Assembly (NCBI GenBank): GCA_037127315.1
Contig: JBBBDQ010000750.1
Coordinates: 5,667,501-5,731,500, forward strand
From: Ascarosepion bandense
Lineage: Eukaryota > Mollusca > Cephalopoda > Sepiida > Sepiidae
DNA: 64,000 nt
Direction: 5' to 3'
Shown here one piece after another: positions 10,191 through 21,972 of the stretch. The translations under genes were made by a program, and so were the position numbers. Positions within the stretch are counted from its first letter, which is position 1, and each line of letters starts with the position of its first letter. The notes beneath the pieces are model-generated. The model was not told the DNA's origin, did no database searches, and saw only the letters and a list, made by a program, of their open reading frames with translations.

Positions 10191-11302
10191 ATTATTCATA
10201 GATACTGAATAAAAATGGCTACACTCATATGCACCAAAAAAGCCATCATTGAATAAAAATAACGCAATTCGTTGCATTTTAAATTTGAGAACATTCGAAA
10301 ATAAATTCGAAGATCTCTCGACGTTATCATAAGAAAAGAAATAAAAATACGGGTTTCTCCGTACAGGAAACGAGACGCGTTGTAAAAAGCTTTTCTCTTG
10401 CTTTTTAACGTCAACACTAATTCTTAACTACTGACAATTTTCGTTTTACCTCTTGATTAGCAATACTTATTTATCGGAATTTTTTTTTTATGCAGCTCTA
10501 TATTAAAACACTACACAAAAATAACCGCCCGATTCTATCGGTAAAAGTTTGCATTAATTATTGACGGCTAACAGCCATTTTTCGCGACAAACTGAGCGAC
10601 GACACTTGCTAAAAAAAAGTTTTACGTCAAATCTTGCAAAATTCGATGTTTAATAATCAATTTTGTTTTACCTACCGCCAGAAATATTTCGTTTGTTATT
10701 GCAGAAAACGAACCCAACTAAGCGAGCGTGTGGTAGAGTAGCGGTAATATCAGTGGGCAGCAAAATGAAAAGCCGAAATCTTGTCTACCTATACCTGGTT
10801 CAAATGCAGTCGGCGTTAAAAAACAACCGTGATTATTATTTCATTTTTTCCCCGACCATCAGAATTTGTTGTGTTACGACATCAAATCATTTAAGTAACT
10901 GAATAAGTATAAAATCTGATATCACAGACTACATAAACGGCTCATATAAAAACAATTTCTATAATAAAAAAATAAAATTTTGAACTGAATTTCTGTATAC
11001 GCTTTACGGCTTTTAGCGGATGTTGTGTTTTTCTATATGATAAAGGGAGTGAAAATTTGGCATTTCTACAAAAACGAACCGCCCAAGAAATAATCTTTTT
11101 TTTTTTCGATTATTTTTTAATTATTATCGAATATGCACTTCAGATCACAAATATCATTTTTTTTATTTTTTATATTTTCTAAATTTTAAGAGAGGAGCTC
11201 AGTTTGCTTTGTAAATTAACGCCTCCACTCACACCGCCACAAAATTCTCATATACTACGTCATAAAGTATATATTTTTTACCTTACAAATTTCAAATAAT
11301 TT
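10191..11302. other. AT-rich intergenic-like stretch
   Basis: The segment 10505-10570 (CGATTCTATCGGTAAAAGTT ... ATTATTGACG) resembles the ~120 bp unit of the array at 33-34.9 kb. Otherwise nothing was recognised. Confidence 0.4.
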
Positions 11303-11542
11303 ACAAACTTTTCCGTGACACCCGATGGTGTGTAAGGCAGCGTTTTTGCTGTTTCCGTAACAAACTGTATTTTATGGGGCAGGGTTGTTATCCCTGCGCC
11401 CAACCCCTAAACATGTGATTTTCTAAGCGTAGCTTAGACGTGACACACGGTCGAAAGTAAGGGGTACCCAGTGAGGATCGAACTCACTTATAATGATTCT
11501 AGCGAGACGTGATTGCTAACCATTACACCAGGCCGAGGTGCC
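11303..11542 (-). mobile_element. SINE-E copy with target-site duplication
   Basis: The direct repeat CAAATAATTT flanks the unit exactly (11293-11302 and 11543-11552). On the minus strand it starts with a tRNA-like head GGGCACCTCGGCCTGGTGTA (A box TGGTGTAATGGTTAGC) and a perfect T arm GTGAG-TTCGATC-CTCAC, with a near-complete acceptor pairing to GGTACCC. The body then contains GGGCGCAGGGATAACAACCC. It is a tRNA-derived SINE of a family seen only once here. Confidence 0.85.
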
Positions 11543-11552
11543 CAAATAATTT

Positions 11553-12138
11553 CCAGTTACAATAAAAAAACAAAAGCTATTTATATTATTTGAAGCATAT
11601 TTTTACTTATCTTTCCCTAACTTACATATAAAATATCAAATAATTTCAAAACAACTGCGAATTATGAATTTAAACCGCATTCTTACAATTTCTTTTTATT
11701 ACGACTATTATTAATTATTTCCCCTATTTGCCTTTTTGTCTTGCGTAGGTGGGCGTCAATTTACTGTAATTTACATAGCAAACTAAACAATCTTTTAAGA
11801 CTTGAAAAAAAAAAATTAAGAATTAATATATCCGTAAACTAGAGAGCTTAAGTAATAAGAAAAAGAATTTTGAAAAATATGATAATTTCTTGGAGATATA
11901 CGTTCATAACAATTGTTGCGGATATTTTCACAATTGGTATTAACCAACCGATGTGTGTAAAATTTTCAAGATATATTTATACGAATAATATATCATTTGA
12001 GTTTCTGCTGACATTGTCTAATTTTATAAAATAAAACCAAACAGTATGTTGATAATAGATTGCATTGGGGGTGTCAGATGTTAATAGGCACAGTACAAAA
12101 ATATTTTACTTATAAATAAATCGAAAAGATAGAGGCAA
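11553..12138. other. Nothing recognised
   Basis: AT-rich, with no gene or repeat family visible. Confidence 0.4.
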
Positions 12139-12373
12139 CAGTCAGTCATTTAAGTGCCATACGTGATACACGCTTGGGCGATCACGTCTCGAAAGAGGCA
12201 TTACTCACTGGGCAGGAGATTTTCCCGCGATAGGTTGCCATTACTTTCTGCGGTACACTGGTTGCCAGCCAAGGCTATAGAACCCAATCTGCCCTGTTAT
12301 TTATTCAATATCTGGAGGGAAGAGACGGATTAATACATTCCCAGTTGAATTCGTTGCCTTCACTTATGCGCAA
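12139..12373 (-). mobile_element. SINE-A copy, head-truncated
   Basis: 3' end AAATGACTGACTG, then CGCCCAAGCGTGTATCACGT and TGGCAACCTATCGC. It ends at the CATTCACTT-like body segment, so the tRNA head is missing. Confidence 0.85.
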
Positions 12374-13109
12374 TAATGAAACAATATTAATTAAGCAATA
12401 GGCAAGAGCATTAATTAACGCAAACCGAAGTGCTTCATTTTTTGCCTCAACTTTGGAACAACGGACAAGACTTTCATAGACGGAGATAGCATTTGGTAAT
12501 ATATCATGGAAAGTTTTTTTTTTAAGTAATAAAAATATCCAAAATCGATAAGTTCTGAAATTCATCCAGAGAATTAACTGATCTTTTGGTCTTTGAGAGA
12601 ATCACCAGTTGCTTACCAAACAGCATTTTCAGAAATTCAAGAGCGAAACTGCTATTTGCTTAAAAAAATAAATAAAATAGCTCCCAGCGGTGATCATAAC
12701 TCACCATCTTTCTATGAATTTCCCATTGGATTAAGCAACGAAACTATAAAAAATAAAATAAAATAAATAAATAAAAACTGTCGAAATATTAGCAAATCTA
12801 AAACAAATAGGAGATTCCATGAAGAATAGAGTTCCTATATACCTGAATTAAATATTTTTTTATTATTTTGCATGTTAATATGATCCCGTTGATATTCTAT
12901 ACTATTAATCAGTTTTTTAACTATAGATTTGCATTAACATTTTCTGCTTTGATTTTAAGACATCTTTTCTTACTTCTCATAGATTTTCTTTGCTTGAAAA
13001 TTGTTTTCTATTCTTGAAGTTATTTCTCTAAATAACTACCCACAAGGTATCTGTTGGATTAATATCTGGTGAGGTTGTGGACCATTCTTTATAGGTGAGT
13101 GATATTACT
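12374..13109. other. Nothing recognised
   Basis: The minus frame 12305-12565 overlaps the SINE-A and is not supported as a gene. The remainder is AT-rich. Confidence 0.4.
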
Positions 13110-13800
13110 ATTACTGTTATTGTTATGATCGAGTGGTTAGAATGTTCGCTTTCTGGCCATGAAGCCCCGGTTGAATTGTCAAGAAGGGGACTTCTTGATG
13201 CTATCGATCTGAAGAAGGCGGTCCCAGCGTGCGGCATCTTTGGAAAGTGTCTGAAAACCATACCACGAGTTGACCAAAACCTTCTGAGTGCAACTGGGTT
13301 GACGACTCCCTTTGAGGAGTCATTGATGGTTGAGGAGTCATTGATGGCGGTCCCAGCGTGCGGCATCTTTGGAAAGTGTCTGAAAACCATACCACGAGTT
13401 GACCAAAACCTTCTGAGTGCAACTGGGTTGACGACTCCCTTTGAGGAGTCATTGATGGTTGAGGAGTCATTGATGGCGGTCCCAGCGTGCGGCATCTTTG
13501 GAAAGTGTCTGAAAACCATACCACGAGTTGACCAAAACCTTCTGAGTGCAACTGGGTTGACGACTCCCTTTGAGGAGTCATTGATGGTTGTGCTAACTAG
13601 AAGTCATAAGTCATTGTGACCGAGGGTTTGAGCGTCCTGGCGTTGTTCAGACTGTTGTTAACACGCTCTCTCCGCTGAGCATAGTTGCCGTATAAACCAC
13701 AGGTGGGCTCTGTGAGCGTTGAACAAACAAAAGTGTGATTTAGCAGGCGTCTTCAATGGGGATTAGCTAGCCGCCCTGGTAGACATGTATTCTCGAATAT
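13110..13800 (+). mobile_element. SINE-D copy with internal tandem expansion
   Basis: A tRNA-like head (GATCGAGTGGTTAGAATGTT, A-box-like; GCCCCGGTTGAATTG, B-box-like) is followed by a 129 bp tandem repeat and a body (CATTGTGACCGAGGGTTTGA, GGTGGGCTCTGTGAGCGTTG, CAGGCGTCTTCAATGG). The body matches 28230-28500 and, inverted, 51925-52110. The open frames of 126-174 residues on both strands exist because 129 is divisible by 3. Confidence 0.8.
13218..13587. repeat. 129 bp tandem repeat, ~2.9 nearly identical units
   Basis: Units start at 13218, 13347 and 13476 (GCGGTCCCAGCGTGCGGCAT). Each ends with a doubled 18 bp segment (GAGGAGTCATTGATG...), present once in the last unit. There are almost no differences between units, so the expansion is recent. 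Confidence 0.95.
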
Positions 13801-14070
13801 GAGTGGTCAGCCATTTTTATTACTATGAAGAATATGAAGACGTATAAATAAACACTTTAACGTAAAAGTTTTCGTTGTGTTCTGATCTATTCACCACAAC
13901 ACTCTCCAAATTTCTTTTAAAAGCCCTAGCTAGAAACTTATAAAAAATAATTTATCTTTAAACATTATCTGTATTTAAGTTACCTATAACTTTACTATAG
14001 CCCAAAATTGTTACTTCTCCTTCTGCGTGTTGTCTCCAAAGTCGTCTTGTCTGATATTGGTTCATCTAAT

Positions 14071-14357
14071 ATGCATTGTGGTGACAAATCAGGGTGCCGA
14101 GTTCGAATTCCAGTTGAATTTTTTTGCATTCACTTGCGAACAAATACTCTTGGGAAAGGTATTAATCTGTCTCTTCCCTCCAGTTATGGGTTAAGTAATA
14201 GGGCAGACTGGGTTCTATAGCCTTGGCTGGTAGCCAGTTTACCACAGAAAGCAATGGCAACCTACTGCGGAATAATCTTCTGCCCAGTCAGTCATGTCTC
14301 GAAAGAGACATGATCACCTAAAGCGTGTATCACGTATGGCATTTAACTGACTGACTG
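14071..14357 (+). mobile_element. SINE-A copy
   Basis: Near full length, with a small deletion in the head (ATGCATTGTGGTGACAAATC). B box GAGTTCGAATTCC, 3' hairpin GTCTCGAAAGAGAC, end ATTTAACTGACTGAC. Confidence 0.88.
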
Positions 14358-14787
14358 AATGTAGCTCTACATTCATCACTAAAAATCCCTGTTTTTTTTT
14401 TAATTAGCTTTTATTTATTTTTATTTTATTTTTTTTATTTTTTTTTTTTTATCTTTGCCCACCATACGCGTTTCTCCGGAGGTTGCTTTTGTCAATATAT
14501 GCAGTAAATGTTCTTTATATTCTCTATCTTTTCTCTGTTTTCCGACGTCAGATTCTTTTTGTTGGGAAATACCCTTTTCTCGTTTATTTTCTTGTTGAGT
14601 TCTCATGTCTTAAAAACTTTGCAATCGTTTATTTCTCTTATGAAATAAGATAACTCATAGAAAACATATATTATTACCATCCCGAGTCGCTTGATTTACC
14701 AAAGAAGTGGTGTATCTTGGACAAGATATCCTGACGGAGCCCATCCCTCACTAGACTGGTTTTGAATTCAGGTTTTCCTTCTCCAAG

Positions 14788-14927
14788 ATCCAGTCTGTTA
14801 ACCCATAGCTGGGGGTGGGGAGAAGATATAGGTACATACATTTCCCAAATGTATTAGAACGTAAGTGAATACAATGAATTCGAACTCGGCCCTCCGATTT
14901 CTCAGTTCGAGTCGCCATCCATTATCC
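14788..14927 (-). mobile_element. SINE-A 5' fragment
   Basis: Minus strand carries the decayed head (CGAACTGAGAAATCGGAGGG), GAGTTCGAATTCATTG and the body to GGGTTAACAG. The 3' half is missing. Confidence 0.7.
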
Positions 14928-14954
14928 GTGTCTTTATTTATAAATTATATCTGA

Positions 14955-15065
14955 TATATATATATATGTATATATATATATTAGTCATCCACATACAAGC
15001 CTGTTTCGCTGTATCATAGCTCATCAGTGTGGTTAGACACATCCACTTGCTTCTGTCCGGGATCG

Positions 15066-15101
<36 letters not shown>

Positions 15102-15138
15102 ATGTTCAAAATAATTCAATATATATATATATATATAT
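14955..15138 (-). mobile_element. SINE-B fragment between (TA)n tracts
   Basis: Bases 14983-15068 are the SINE-B 3' half (CGGACAGAAGCAAGTGGATG ... GTGGATGAC on the minus strand), with TA tracts at 14955-14981, 15067-15098 and 15119-15138. Confidence 0.7.
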
Positions 15139-15623
15139 GTCGACTGCATGTATAGTACAAGCCCTGAATTCTTTTGAATGAATTTTAACCCATTCAGAAA
15201 AAATAATTGTGTATAGTACAACCGATCACAGAAAATGCTTGATTTTTAACCTCTTCCAAAAAAACAGTACCTGTACATAGTGCGACCCTCTATTTTTTGC
15301 GTAGAAAACTGATAATAAAAACAGGCATTATATTCAACTAATAGGGTATTTATTTGGAATATAATAAATATCGTTATAATAAATTTTCACTATGCCATAT
15401 CAGTTCTTGTTAAAAGAAAAAACTGAAAAAAAAAAACATATAAACTGAAATTCATATTTTTCATGTAAATAATATCTTGGAAATTTTACAAATATCTCTT
15501 AAATCGTCTGTCGAGGATATAGCATTTTGTTACTGGCTTTTAAAACGGATATTTTAAAAGTATTTATTCACATAATATATAAACATATTAAAAAGAGTAG
15601 AGAGAAGGAAAAAGAAAGTTTTC
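15139..15623. other. Nothing recognised
   Basis: AT-rich, with no gene or family visible. Confidence 0.4.
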
Positions 15624-15870
15624 TTCTTCTATGTGTAATGTCCCTTCAGGACGTAGGCGATCATGGCCCTTCACGTCTGCCTCTCCCTGGTGGCTCTTAG
15701 CACGCTTTCTCCTGTTACCACATCCAAACCCCGCTCTGTCATCCACTTGCTCAGGCCCGTCAAGTATGTTACCCGCTGCTTTCTCCTGTCTCTCTTTCCC
15801 TCAATCTGACCTGTGAGCATCAGATTCTCCAAGCCCTCCTTCCTCATTACATGTACCAGGAGCTTTAGCT
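15624..15870 (-). pseudogene. LINE-2 C-terminal fragment
   Basis: The minus-strand frame gives VMRKEGLENLMLTGQIEGKR followed by QRVTYLTGLSKWMTERGL and VTGESVLRATRERQ. This is the C-terminal end of RTE/Craft-like LINE proteins (GHI.RKEGLENL...G.IEGKR). The same end occurs at 28690-29000. It is 5'-truncated and fused by decay to an unrelated upstream frame. Confidence 0.8.
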
Positions 15871-15967
15871 GTCTTAGAAAATTATTACTCACGGTAAAAT
15901 GGCGATCCGAAAAATCGAGCAAAAAAGAAACAACAAAAAACAGGTTAATGCTTTTTTGCTTCTTATC

Positions 15968-16162
15968 GCTCATTCACTAATGAATTAGAGCACTCTGGCC
16001 ACTGGCCTATGATACATCTTACGCTAAAAGCCTGCCGAGCGCTCATAGTTCAGAGGTAGAATTGCCGACTGACGCCAATTCGGTCGGGTTTCAATCCTGG
16101 GTTAAAAGCAATCGGATGTCTAACCGTACTGATGAAACAGATCCGTCTGCTTCAGATGACTT
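15968..16162 (+). mobile_element. SINE-B copy, forward orientation
   Basis: tRNA-like head GCGCTCATAGTTCAGAGGTA ... GGTCGGGTTTCAATCC, body ending GACTT(TA)n. An upstream block with TTAGAGCACTCTGGCC is also conserved. A SINE-C in inverse orientation starts straight after its (TA)n. Confidence 0.88.
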
Positions 16163-16177
16163 ATATATATATATATA

Positions 16178-16423
16178 TTAATCATATCACCCCGAGCAAG
16201 GCGGTAACGCCACTGAAGTGCAGGGAGCTACGTAAGAGTGAAAAGATTGGAAAAGAGAAAGCCGGAAACCACATCATAAACCGGGAACAAGGGATGAGCT
16301 TCTTCACCTGTTCAATAGACGTGGGTGGAGTGTGAACCGGGCGATAGTTTAGTCTATCTACTCCAATTGGAAAAAAGAAAAAGGAGTGAAAAGATTGGGA
16401 AAAAGAAAGCTGGAAACCACACG
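16178..16423 (-). mobile_element. SINE-C copy, ~1.4 head units
   Basis: Tail TTAATCATATCACCCCGAGC at low coordinates, one head unit, and a second partial unit ending GGAAACCACAC. Confidence 0.88.
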
Positions 16424-17129
16424 AGTTAAATTGTAATATTTGTATCAGAAAAGCATTATTATCGTTAAAAACATTCTTATAATTCAAAAATAGTATTTGG
16501 CTCTAAATAACCTGCAAAAGGCTGTTAAGCCGTAAAAAAACAAATCAATCATAGAAATTGTCATTGTTTTAAGTCATAATAAACATCTTTTAATTAATAT
16601 AGTAAAATTTATCGTCAAAACATTAAATTGCATAATAATGTCTTAGTTTATTTGTTTAATAAATTTTACTTATCTATCTAAGATCAAATAATCGGCTTAC
16701 ATTAAAATAATTTTCAGTGCTTGATACAATGAGGAGGATACTTATTTTTACTTATTTATTTTGAGGAAATATTTCAAATTTCCACCACGAGCGTATTAAG
16801 CAGCCCATAAAGGTTTATTAGTTTCACACATTTTCTAGCCAGACTTAAACGAGAAATTGTAATTATTACAATCGGTTTAGGTTTTTATTTGCATTCTTTT
16901 ATGAATTCATAATTTTTTAATAGCGTTTCATTTTTTTCCAGAATTATCATGTAACATTCTTTTTATAACTTAATGTTTAATAAAGAAAAAAAGAAACGTT
17001 TCTTTACTTAAATTTAAAATTGTTTTATCCTTTTAATAATTTTCTGTCACTCGACGTTAATTAAGAACCCCTTTTGTTTGTTTCATTGTGAGAAAAATTC
17101 CGAGCCTTCCCATTAATAAAATCCCTTGC
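16424..17129. other. AT-rich stretch; possible SINE tail
   Basis: The segment AAGGCTGTTAAGCCGTAAAAA at 16517-16537 resembles the tail GGTCGTTAAGCCTCAAAAAC of the chimeric SINE at 31375. Nothing else was recognised. Confidence 0.35.
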
Positions 17130-17940
17130 ATAAGAGTAATTAGAAATACATTTCTGTATGGAAGATTTGCAATGCATTTCTATAAAATAATTTCCTATCT
17201 ACTTTTAAGGTAAAATAATTAGCAGTGCATTTCTATAGTAAAACAATTGTCTATCCTATTTAAATTAAAATAATTTGCAATTCATTTCTGTAATAAAATA
17301 ATTTTCAGGGAATTCAAAAATAAAATAATTCACAGTAACTTTCTATAATAAAATAATTTCACTAATTTGCAGTGCATACTGGTAATATTATAGTTTCCAA
17401 TGTAATTTTCAGTAAAATAATTTGAAATACATTTTTATAATAAAATAATTTGCAATACTGTTTTAGCTAAAAATATTTTTCAATGCTTTCCTATAATGAA
17501 ACAAATTGGAACACATTTACATAGTAAATTAATTTTCAATAGATCGTTATAATAAAATAATTTCCAATTAATTACTATAATAAAATAATTTCCTTTACAT
17601 TTCTATAATAAAAAAAGTTTCAATGCATTTTATCATAAAATAGTGTGTAATATATTACTATAGTAATATCAATTCTAATTAATTTCTACAGAAATTTCTT
17701 AACGATGCGTTTATATAATAATTTTCAATGCATTCCTAGAATAAAATAATTTCCAGTTAAGCGTTACAATAAAATATTTTCGATGGTTACTATAATAAAA
17801 CAATGTGCAATGCATTGTTAGAATAAAATAATTTTAATGAAATCTATAAAAAAATGATTTTCAATGCATACTATATAAGATATTCTTATTAATTATTCCC
17901 ATAATAAAATCATTGACAATAACATTCTTTTATTATCTGC
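17130..17940. repeat. Degenerate ~30 bp AT-rich array
   Basis: About two dozen diverged units close to CAATGCATTTCTATAATAAA ATAATTTT. The same motif recurs at 18360-18430 and within the 33-34.9 kb array. Confidence 0.75.
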
Positions 17941-19176
17941 TATGTAATTGTTAAATACAAAATTTTGACATGACTGTTTAATAAATCCAACCCGCTAATC
18001 CGAGGTAAATTAATAAATTCATAGCCTCGTATCGACAAAAATAAAGAAAATACATATTTTACACAAAAATATTTATGTTTCCACCATAATTTCCTTCCTT
18101 TTCAAAGCATTGTAAATAATAAGTAAACAGAATAAATATTATACAGTGAAAATTCCAGGTCAAAATTAAAGCCACAAATTTATTGATCTACTATCGTATA
18201 GAGAATGTTTAAGAATTAGCATAACGTATGTATGCTAAATAGAAGGAAAACGTGAAATTATTTACTTATTTTTTACTTTTCGATGAAAAATTATTTTTAT
18301 TTAATTATTTAATTTTACTGAAAAATAACTTTTCCTAATTTAGTATAAGCTCTATAGTTTCATAGTAAACTAATTTTAAATAGATCCCTATAATAAAATA
18401 ATTTCCAATTAATTTTTATATTAAACTAATGTAACTCTTTCAAATTAAGAGTCAGGTTTACACCAAAATTCTCTTTTCTTTGATCAAAATTCGAAAGAAA
18501 CGTTTGAACTTTGCGCGTAGATATCAAAATTTGAAAGCCGACCACGGGTATGGAACTTTTATTTTTTTAATCAAAAGAGGCAAAATACAGAGTTAACCGG
18601 TTAAATCTATGCAAGGAAAAGAGCTAATGAAATAAAAAGCAATACTGCAAGATGGAGAGAGTTTGCTTTGCAATCGGTGACTTTCTCAAATACGAAACCA
18701 GACTTCATCGTTTAAAGTTGTTTTTTTTTAAGGGAAAAAACCTCAAATAATTTTTAAAGTTCTCAAGAAAACAACTTCACCTAGAGATGAAGGTTTTCTT
18801 GTTACTTCCACTTTTTCGTTGAAAAAAAAAAAAAAAGAAAAAATCACAATAGTATGATGAAAAAAGGCTCCAAACTTAATAAAAACAAAGTTTTATCGTC
18901 AAAATGTTTTATTATTAAGAGGAAAGACCCAAAAATCTTTTAATATTTATTAATTTTTTCTAACATCTTTGGAATTTTGTTTAAAATTTTGTTTTTTATT
19001 TTACGTCAGCCGTCTACGTAATATTTACGATTAGTGTTTTTGGTCCTTTTCTGGTGAAATTGATTTGGAACTTCTTGCAGAAATCAAATAATTGTAGTAT
19101 TTTAATGAAACTTCCAGATCATATTCCCAAATGAATGTATTATTTTTTTAAAAATTATTCTTTTTAGAAAATATTA

Positions 19177-19180
<4 letters not shown>
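17941..19180. other. Nothing recognised
   Basis: AT-rich, with poly-T and poly-A runs (18721, 18822). No coding or RNA signature. Confidence 0.4.
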
Positions 19181-19212
<32 letters not shown>

Positions 19213-19351
19213 TCATACATACATACATACATATATACATATATATATACATACATACATATATATACATACATACATATATATATATACATACATACAT
19301 ATATATATATATGTATGTATGTATGAATATATATATATATGTATGCATGTT

Positions 19352-19385
<34 letters not shown>
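19181..19385. repeat. Compound (TA)n/(TACA)n microsatellite
   Basis: TA tracts at both ends enclose TACA/TATG runs. The Tyr-Ile frames here are artefacts. Confidence 0.95.
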
Positions 19386-19389
<4 letters not shown>

Positions 19390-19732
19390 CCCCCACCCCG
19401 CTGCCACCAATTATGTTATACGAATTTTTTTTTATTATTTAGAAGAACTCATTGGAGAAATTAAATCAATTTTTTTTTTCAAACTGCTACTCATTTCCCG
19501 AAAATCTACTCCCAATCGTAAAATAACAATTACAATAAAACTATGGCATTATTTACTTTGAAAATATTTTTATTGCTTTTATAAATAAGGTTTATTAAGG
19601 ACACTATTGTCTTAAGAAAAACTTTTTTCGATGAATAATGAACTTTTACAAGAATTGTTTTCATATTTTTAAAAATTAATTATAATAATTTATTTTTTAA
19701 ATTCTGCATTACTTTAATCCGGTTAGGCGATA
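19386..19732. other. Nothing recognised
   Basis: AT-rich between microsatellites. Confidence 0.4.
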
Positions 19733-19843
19733 ATATATATATATATAATATATATATATTATACATATATAATATATATTTATAAAAGTAAATGCTCGAA
19801 CAGTGGGTTTAAAATCTACGTGTTCTATAACTTTCTTACAATA

Positions 19844-19890
<47 letters not shown>
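19733..19890. repeat. (TA)n tracts
   Basis: Short TA runs at 19733-19785 and a ~40 bp run at 19848-19889. Confidence 0.9.
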
Positions 19891-19954
19891 TAGATCGAAA
19901 TCCGGCAATATAAACAAACCTCTGTGGATTTCATTTTTTTTTTAATTCATTCGT

Positions 19955-20008
19955 CTTCAAAAGATCTCTGAAGAAGCTTGTTAAAGTGAAACATGTTAGA
20001 TTAAAGAC
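19955..20008 (+). ncRNA. Hammerhead-like core
   Basis: CTGAAGA (19968-19974), hairpin A-GCTT-GTTA-AAGT, GAAA (19988-19991), then ACATGT (self-complementary stem III) and T at the cleavage position. Stem I pairs GATCT before the core with AGATT after it. All three stems are short but present. Confidence 0.55.
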
Positions 20009-20024
20009 ACTTTTTTATTTATTC

Positions 20025-20025
20025 T

Positions 20026-20060
<35 letters not shown>
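20025..20060. repeat. (GATA)9 microsatellite
   Basis: Clean tetranucleotide run. Confidence 0.97.
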
Positions 20061-20329
20061 TTGCAAATATCCACATATGTTCCTTATATTATAAAAAAAA
20101 ATTGATGAGTTGGAATTATTTATTGTATGTCTTTTTTTTTTTTGACACATGTAAACAGAGTAAAAAAATCAAATGACAAAATATTCACCTTAGGCTTGCT
20201 CAGTGGCAAAAAAATTAAAAATATACAAAAAATATCTGTCATCCCTTTTTATATAGTAGGAGCAAAATATGCATATATAATATCTTAGTCATATATATAT
20301 ATATATATATAGTATCTACTCCACTGGAT

Positions 20330-20332
20330 TGA

Positions 20333-20412
<80 letters not shown>
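20330..20412. repeat. (TAA)n-(TA)n microsatellite
   Basis: About 31 bp of TAA followed by 48 bp of TA. Confidence 0.95.
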
Positions 20413-20416
<4 letters not shown>

Positions 20417-21014
20417 CTGTCATTTTACAGATAACTGAATATTTATTGATATTTTTCTCTCTTTTTCTCTCTCTCACTCTCTTTATCTCGTTATATATAT
20501 ATATAATATTAATTGTAAACGGTGCGTGTGATCAAGTTATTGAAGACGATATATATATACCAAAGCAAATTTGATTCATTATTATAATTAATTGCGATTT
20601 GCCTATCAAATGTTAGGGCTTGAAATTGCTCCCGAAAAAACTTTTATTGTAGATTTCGAAAAAAAATTCATTTTTATATTTATTTTATTTTCCTTGCGTT
20701 CATAATTTTAAAATACTCCAAACGCTAGTTGAACTTTGATATATTTTTTCCAAATGCTCAATTGGAATAAAATTGATTCTTAACTCAGACACAAACAATG
20801 ATTGTCTATACAAAGTAGCAGATTTTATCCGGCAATATAACCACAAGTTAGAATACAGAAGAAAATAGTGGAATATTAAGGTGACTTGTTGTCCCTTGAT
20901 CTCTAGTGAAAGCTATGACATACTACTGATGGAAAACCTGAAGTAATACAAAAAATAGATTATAATAATAATAATGATACATAAGTTTTATTACAAACGA
21001 CTGACAATGGTGCA
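20413..21014. other. Nothing recognised
   Basis: AT-rich, with short CT and TA runs near 20460-20505. Confidence 0.4.
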
Positions 21015-21313
21015 GAATGTGCGTTGTGGTATAGCAGATATCGACTCGGAACGACAAATCGGAGTGCCGAGTTCGAATTCCTTGTATTCTCTTGCGCTTA
21101 AATACCCTTGGGAAAGATATTAATCCGTTTCTTCCCTCAAGGTATAGGTTAAATAATAGGATAGATTGCGTTCTAAAACCTTGGCTGGCAACCAGTATAC
21201 TACAGAAAGCAATGGCAACCTACTGCAGGATAATCTTCTGCGCAGTCAGTCATCTCCATTTCGAGACATGATCGTCCAAAGCGTGTATCACGTATGACAC
21301 TTAACTGACTGAC
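21015..21313 (+). mobile_element. SINE-A copy, near full length
   Basis: Head AATGTGCGTTGTGGTATAGC, B box GAGTTCGAATTCC, body, and 3' end CACTTAACTGACTGAC. An 11 bp stretch after the B box is deleted. Confidence 0.9.
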
Positions 21314-21399
21314 AAAGTACTGCAATTAAGGCATTTATTTTATTTTGTTTGTGTTAAGATTTTTTTTTCTGGACATAAGTTGTGTAAAAATTGTCCTAA

Positions 21400-21450
21400 T
21401 CTTTTGTATGTCCGAGCGCTTTCGGCTATTTTTTTTAGCCATTATCATTA
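21400..21450 (-). ncRNA. Decayed hammerhead-like core (PLE terminal type)
   Basis: Minus strand TGATAAT-GGCTA-loop-TAGCC-GAAA-GCGCT. Stem II and GAAA are good and AGCGCT is self-complementary, but the CUGANGA box is altered. Related copies lie at 59455-59510 and, weakly, 23395-23430 and 28655-28700. Confidence 0.35.
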
Positions 21451-21489
21451 TTATTAATTTTTAATTCTATTTTGTTTTTTGTTATATAT

Positions 21490-21640
21490 ACTTTGCTGCC
21501 AAATAGTTATATATATATATATATATTTAGCAGATAATTTTCTAAACATATTGTTAAATATAACAGACAATGAATGTCTTTTATATTTACTCTTTTTTTA
21601 GAACGGCTTATAAGTAAATATCAATTGACATTCATTGTCC
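21490..21640 (-). pseudogene. PLE N-terminal relic
   Basis: On the minus strand the sequence encodes a decayed RHSLSVIFNN segment followed by FRKLSAKY. It matches the region after the hammerhead-like core at 52.57 kb (RHSLSLIFNSICLEKYFLP). (TA)n tracts flank and interrupt it. Confidence 0.5.
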
Positions 21641-21649
21641 GTTACACTT

Positions 21650-21653
<4 letters not shown>

Positions 21654-21709
<56 letters not shown>
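21654..21709. repeat. (TA)28 microsatellite
   Basis: 56 bp of TA. Confidence 0.97.
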
Positions 21710-21712
<3 letters not shown>

Positions 21713-21757
21713 TAAAAGTAAAATAAAGGTAGAATAAAAATAAAACAAATGCGACAC

Positions 21758-21800
21758 AAGTTTCACCCTAAAAAATTAAGTATCATCAGGCCGGGTTCAA
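21758..21800 (-). ncRNA. Hammerhead-like core
   Basis: Minus strand CTGATGA (21789-21783), a T, a wobble-rich stem II, then GAAAC (tttc at 21771). ACTTGTGTC follows, with GTC as a possible cleavage triplet. Stem I is short. Confidence 0.4.
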
Positions 21801-21921
21801 TCCTTTTCTTGTGTTGCACGTTGTCTACGCATTAAATAATGAAGAATTCGTATTATTTTATTTTATTTTGTTGTCACTTTTAGGTCCGGATGTGAGTGTC
21901 ACCCTGTTCCAGATTTGCTAC

Positions 21922-21922
21922 T

Positions 21923-21972
<50 letters not shown>
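21922..21972. repeat. (TA)n microsatellite
   Basis: About 50 bp of TA; three overlapping short frames here are artefacts. Confidence 0.97.

Noticed and set aside
11461..11542. A functional tRNA gene on the minus strand
   Set aside because: The anticodon arm does not fold cleanly, and the sequence is the head of a 240 bp unit bounded by a 10 bp target duplication.
13028..13619. Long overlapping frames on both strands (126-174 residues)
   Set aside because: A 129 bp period divisible by three keeps any frame open. No start context, domain or independent coding signal.
19148..19410. Tyr/Ile/Met-rich frames
   Set aside because: Pure TA/TACA microsatellite translations. The same applies at 35611-35926, 43625-43987 and 21811-22178.
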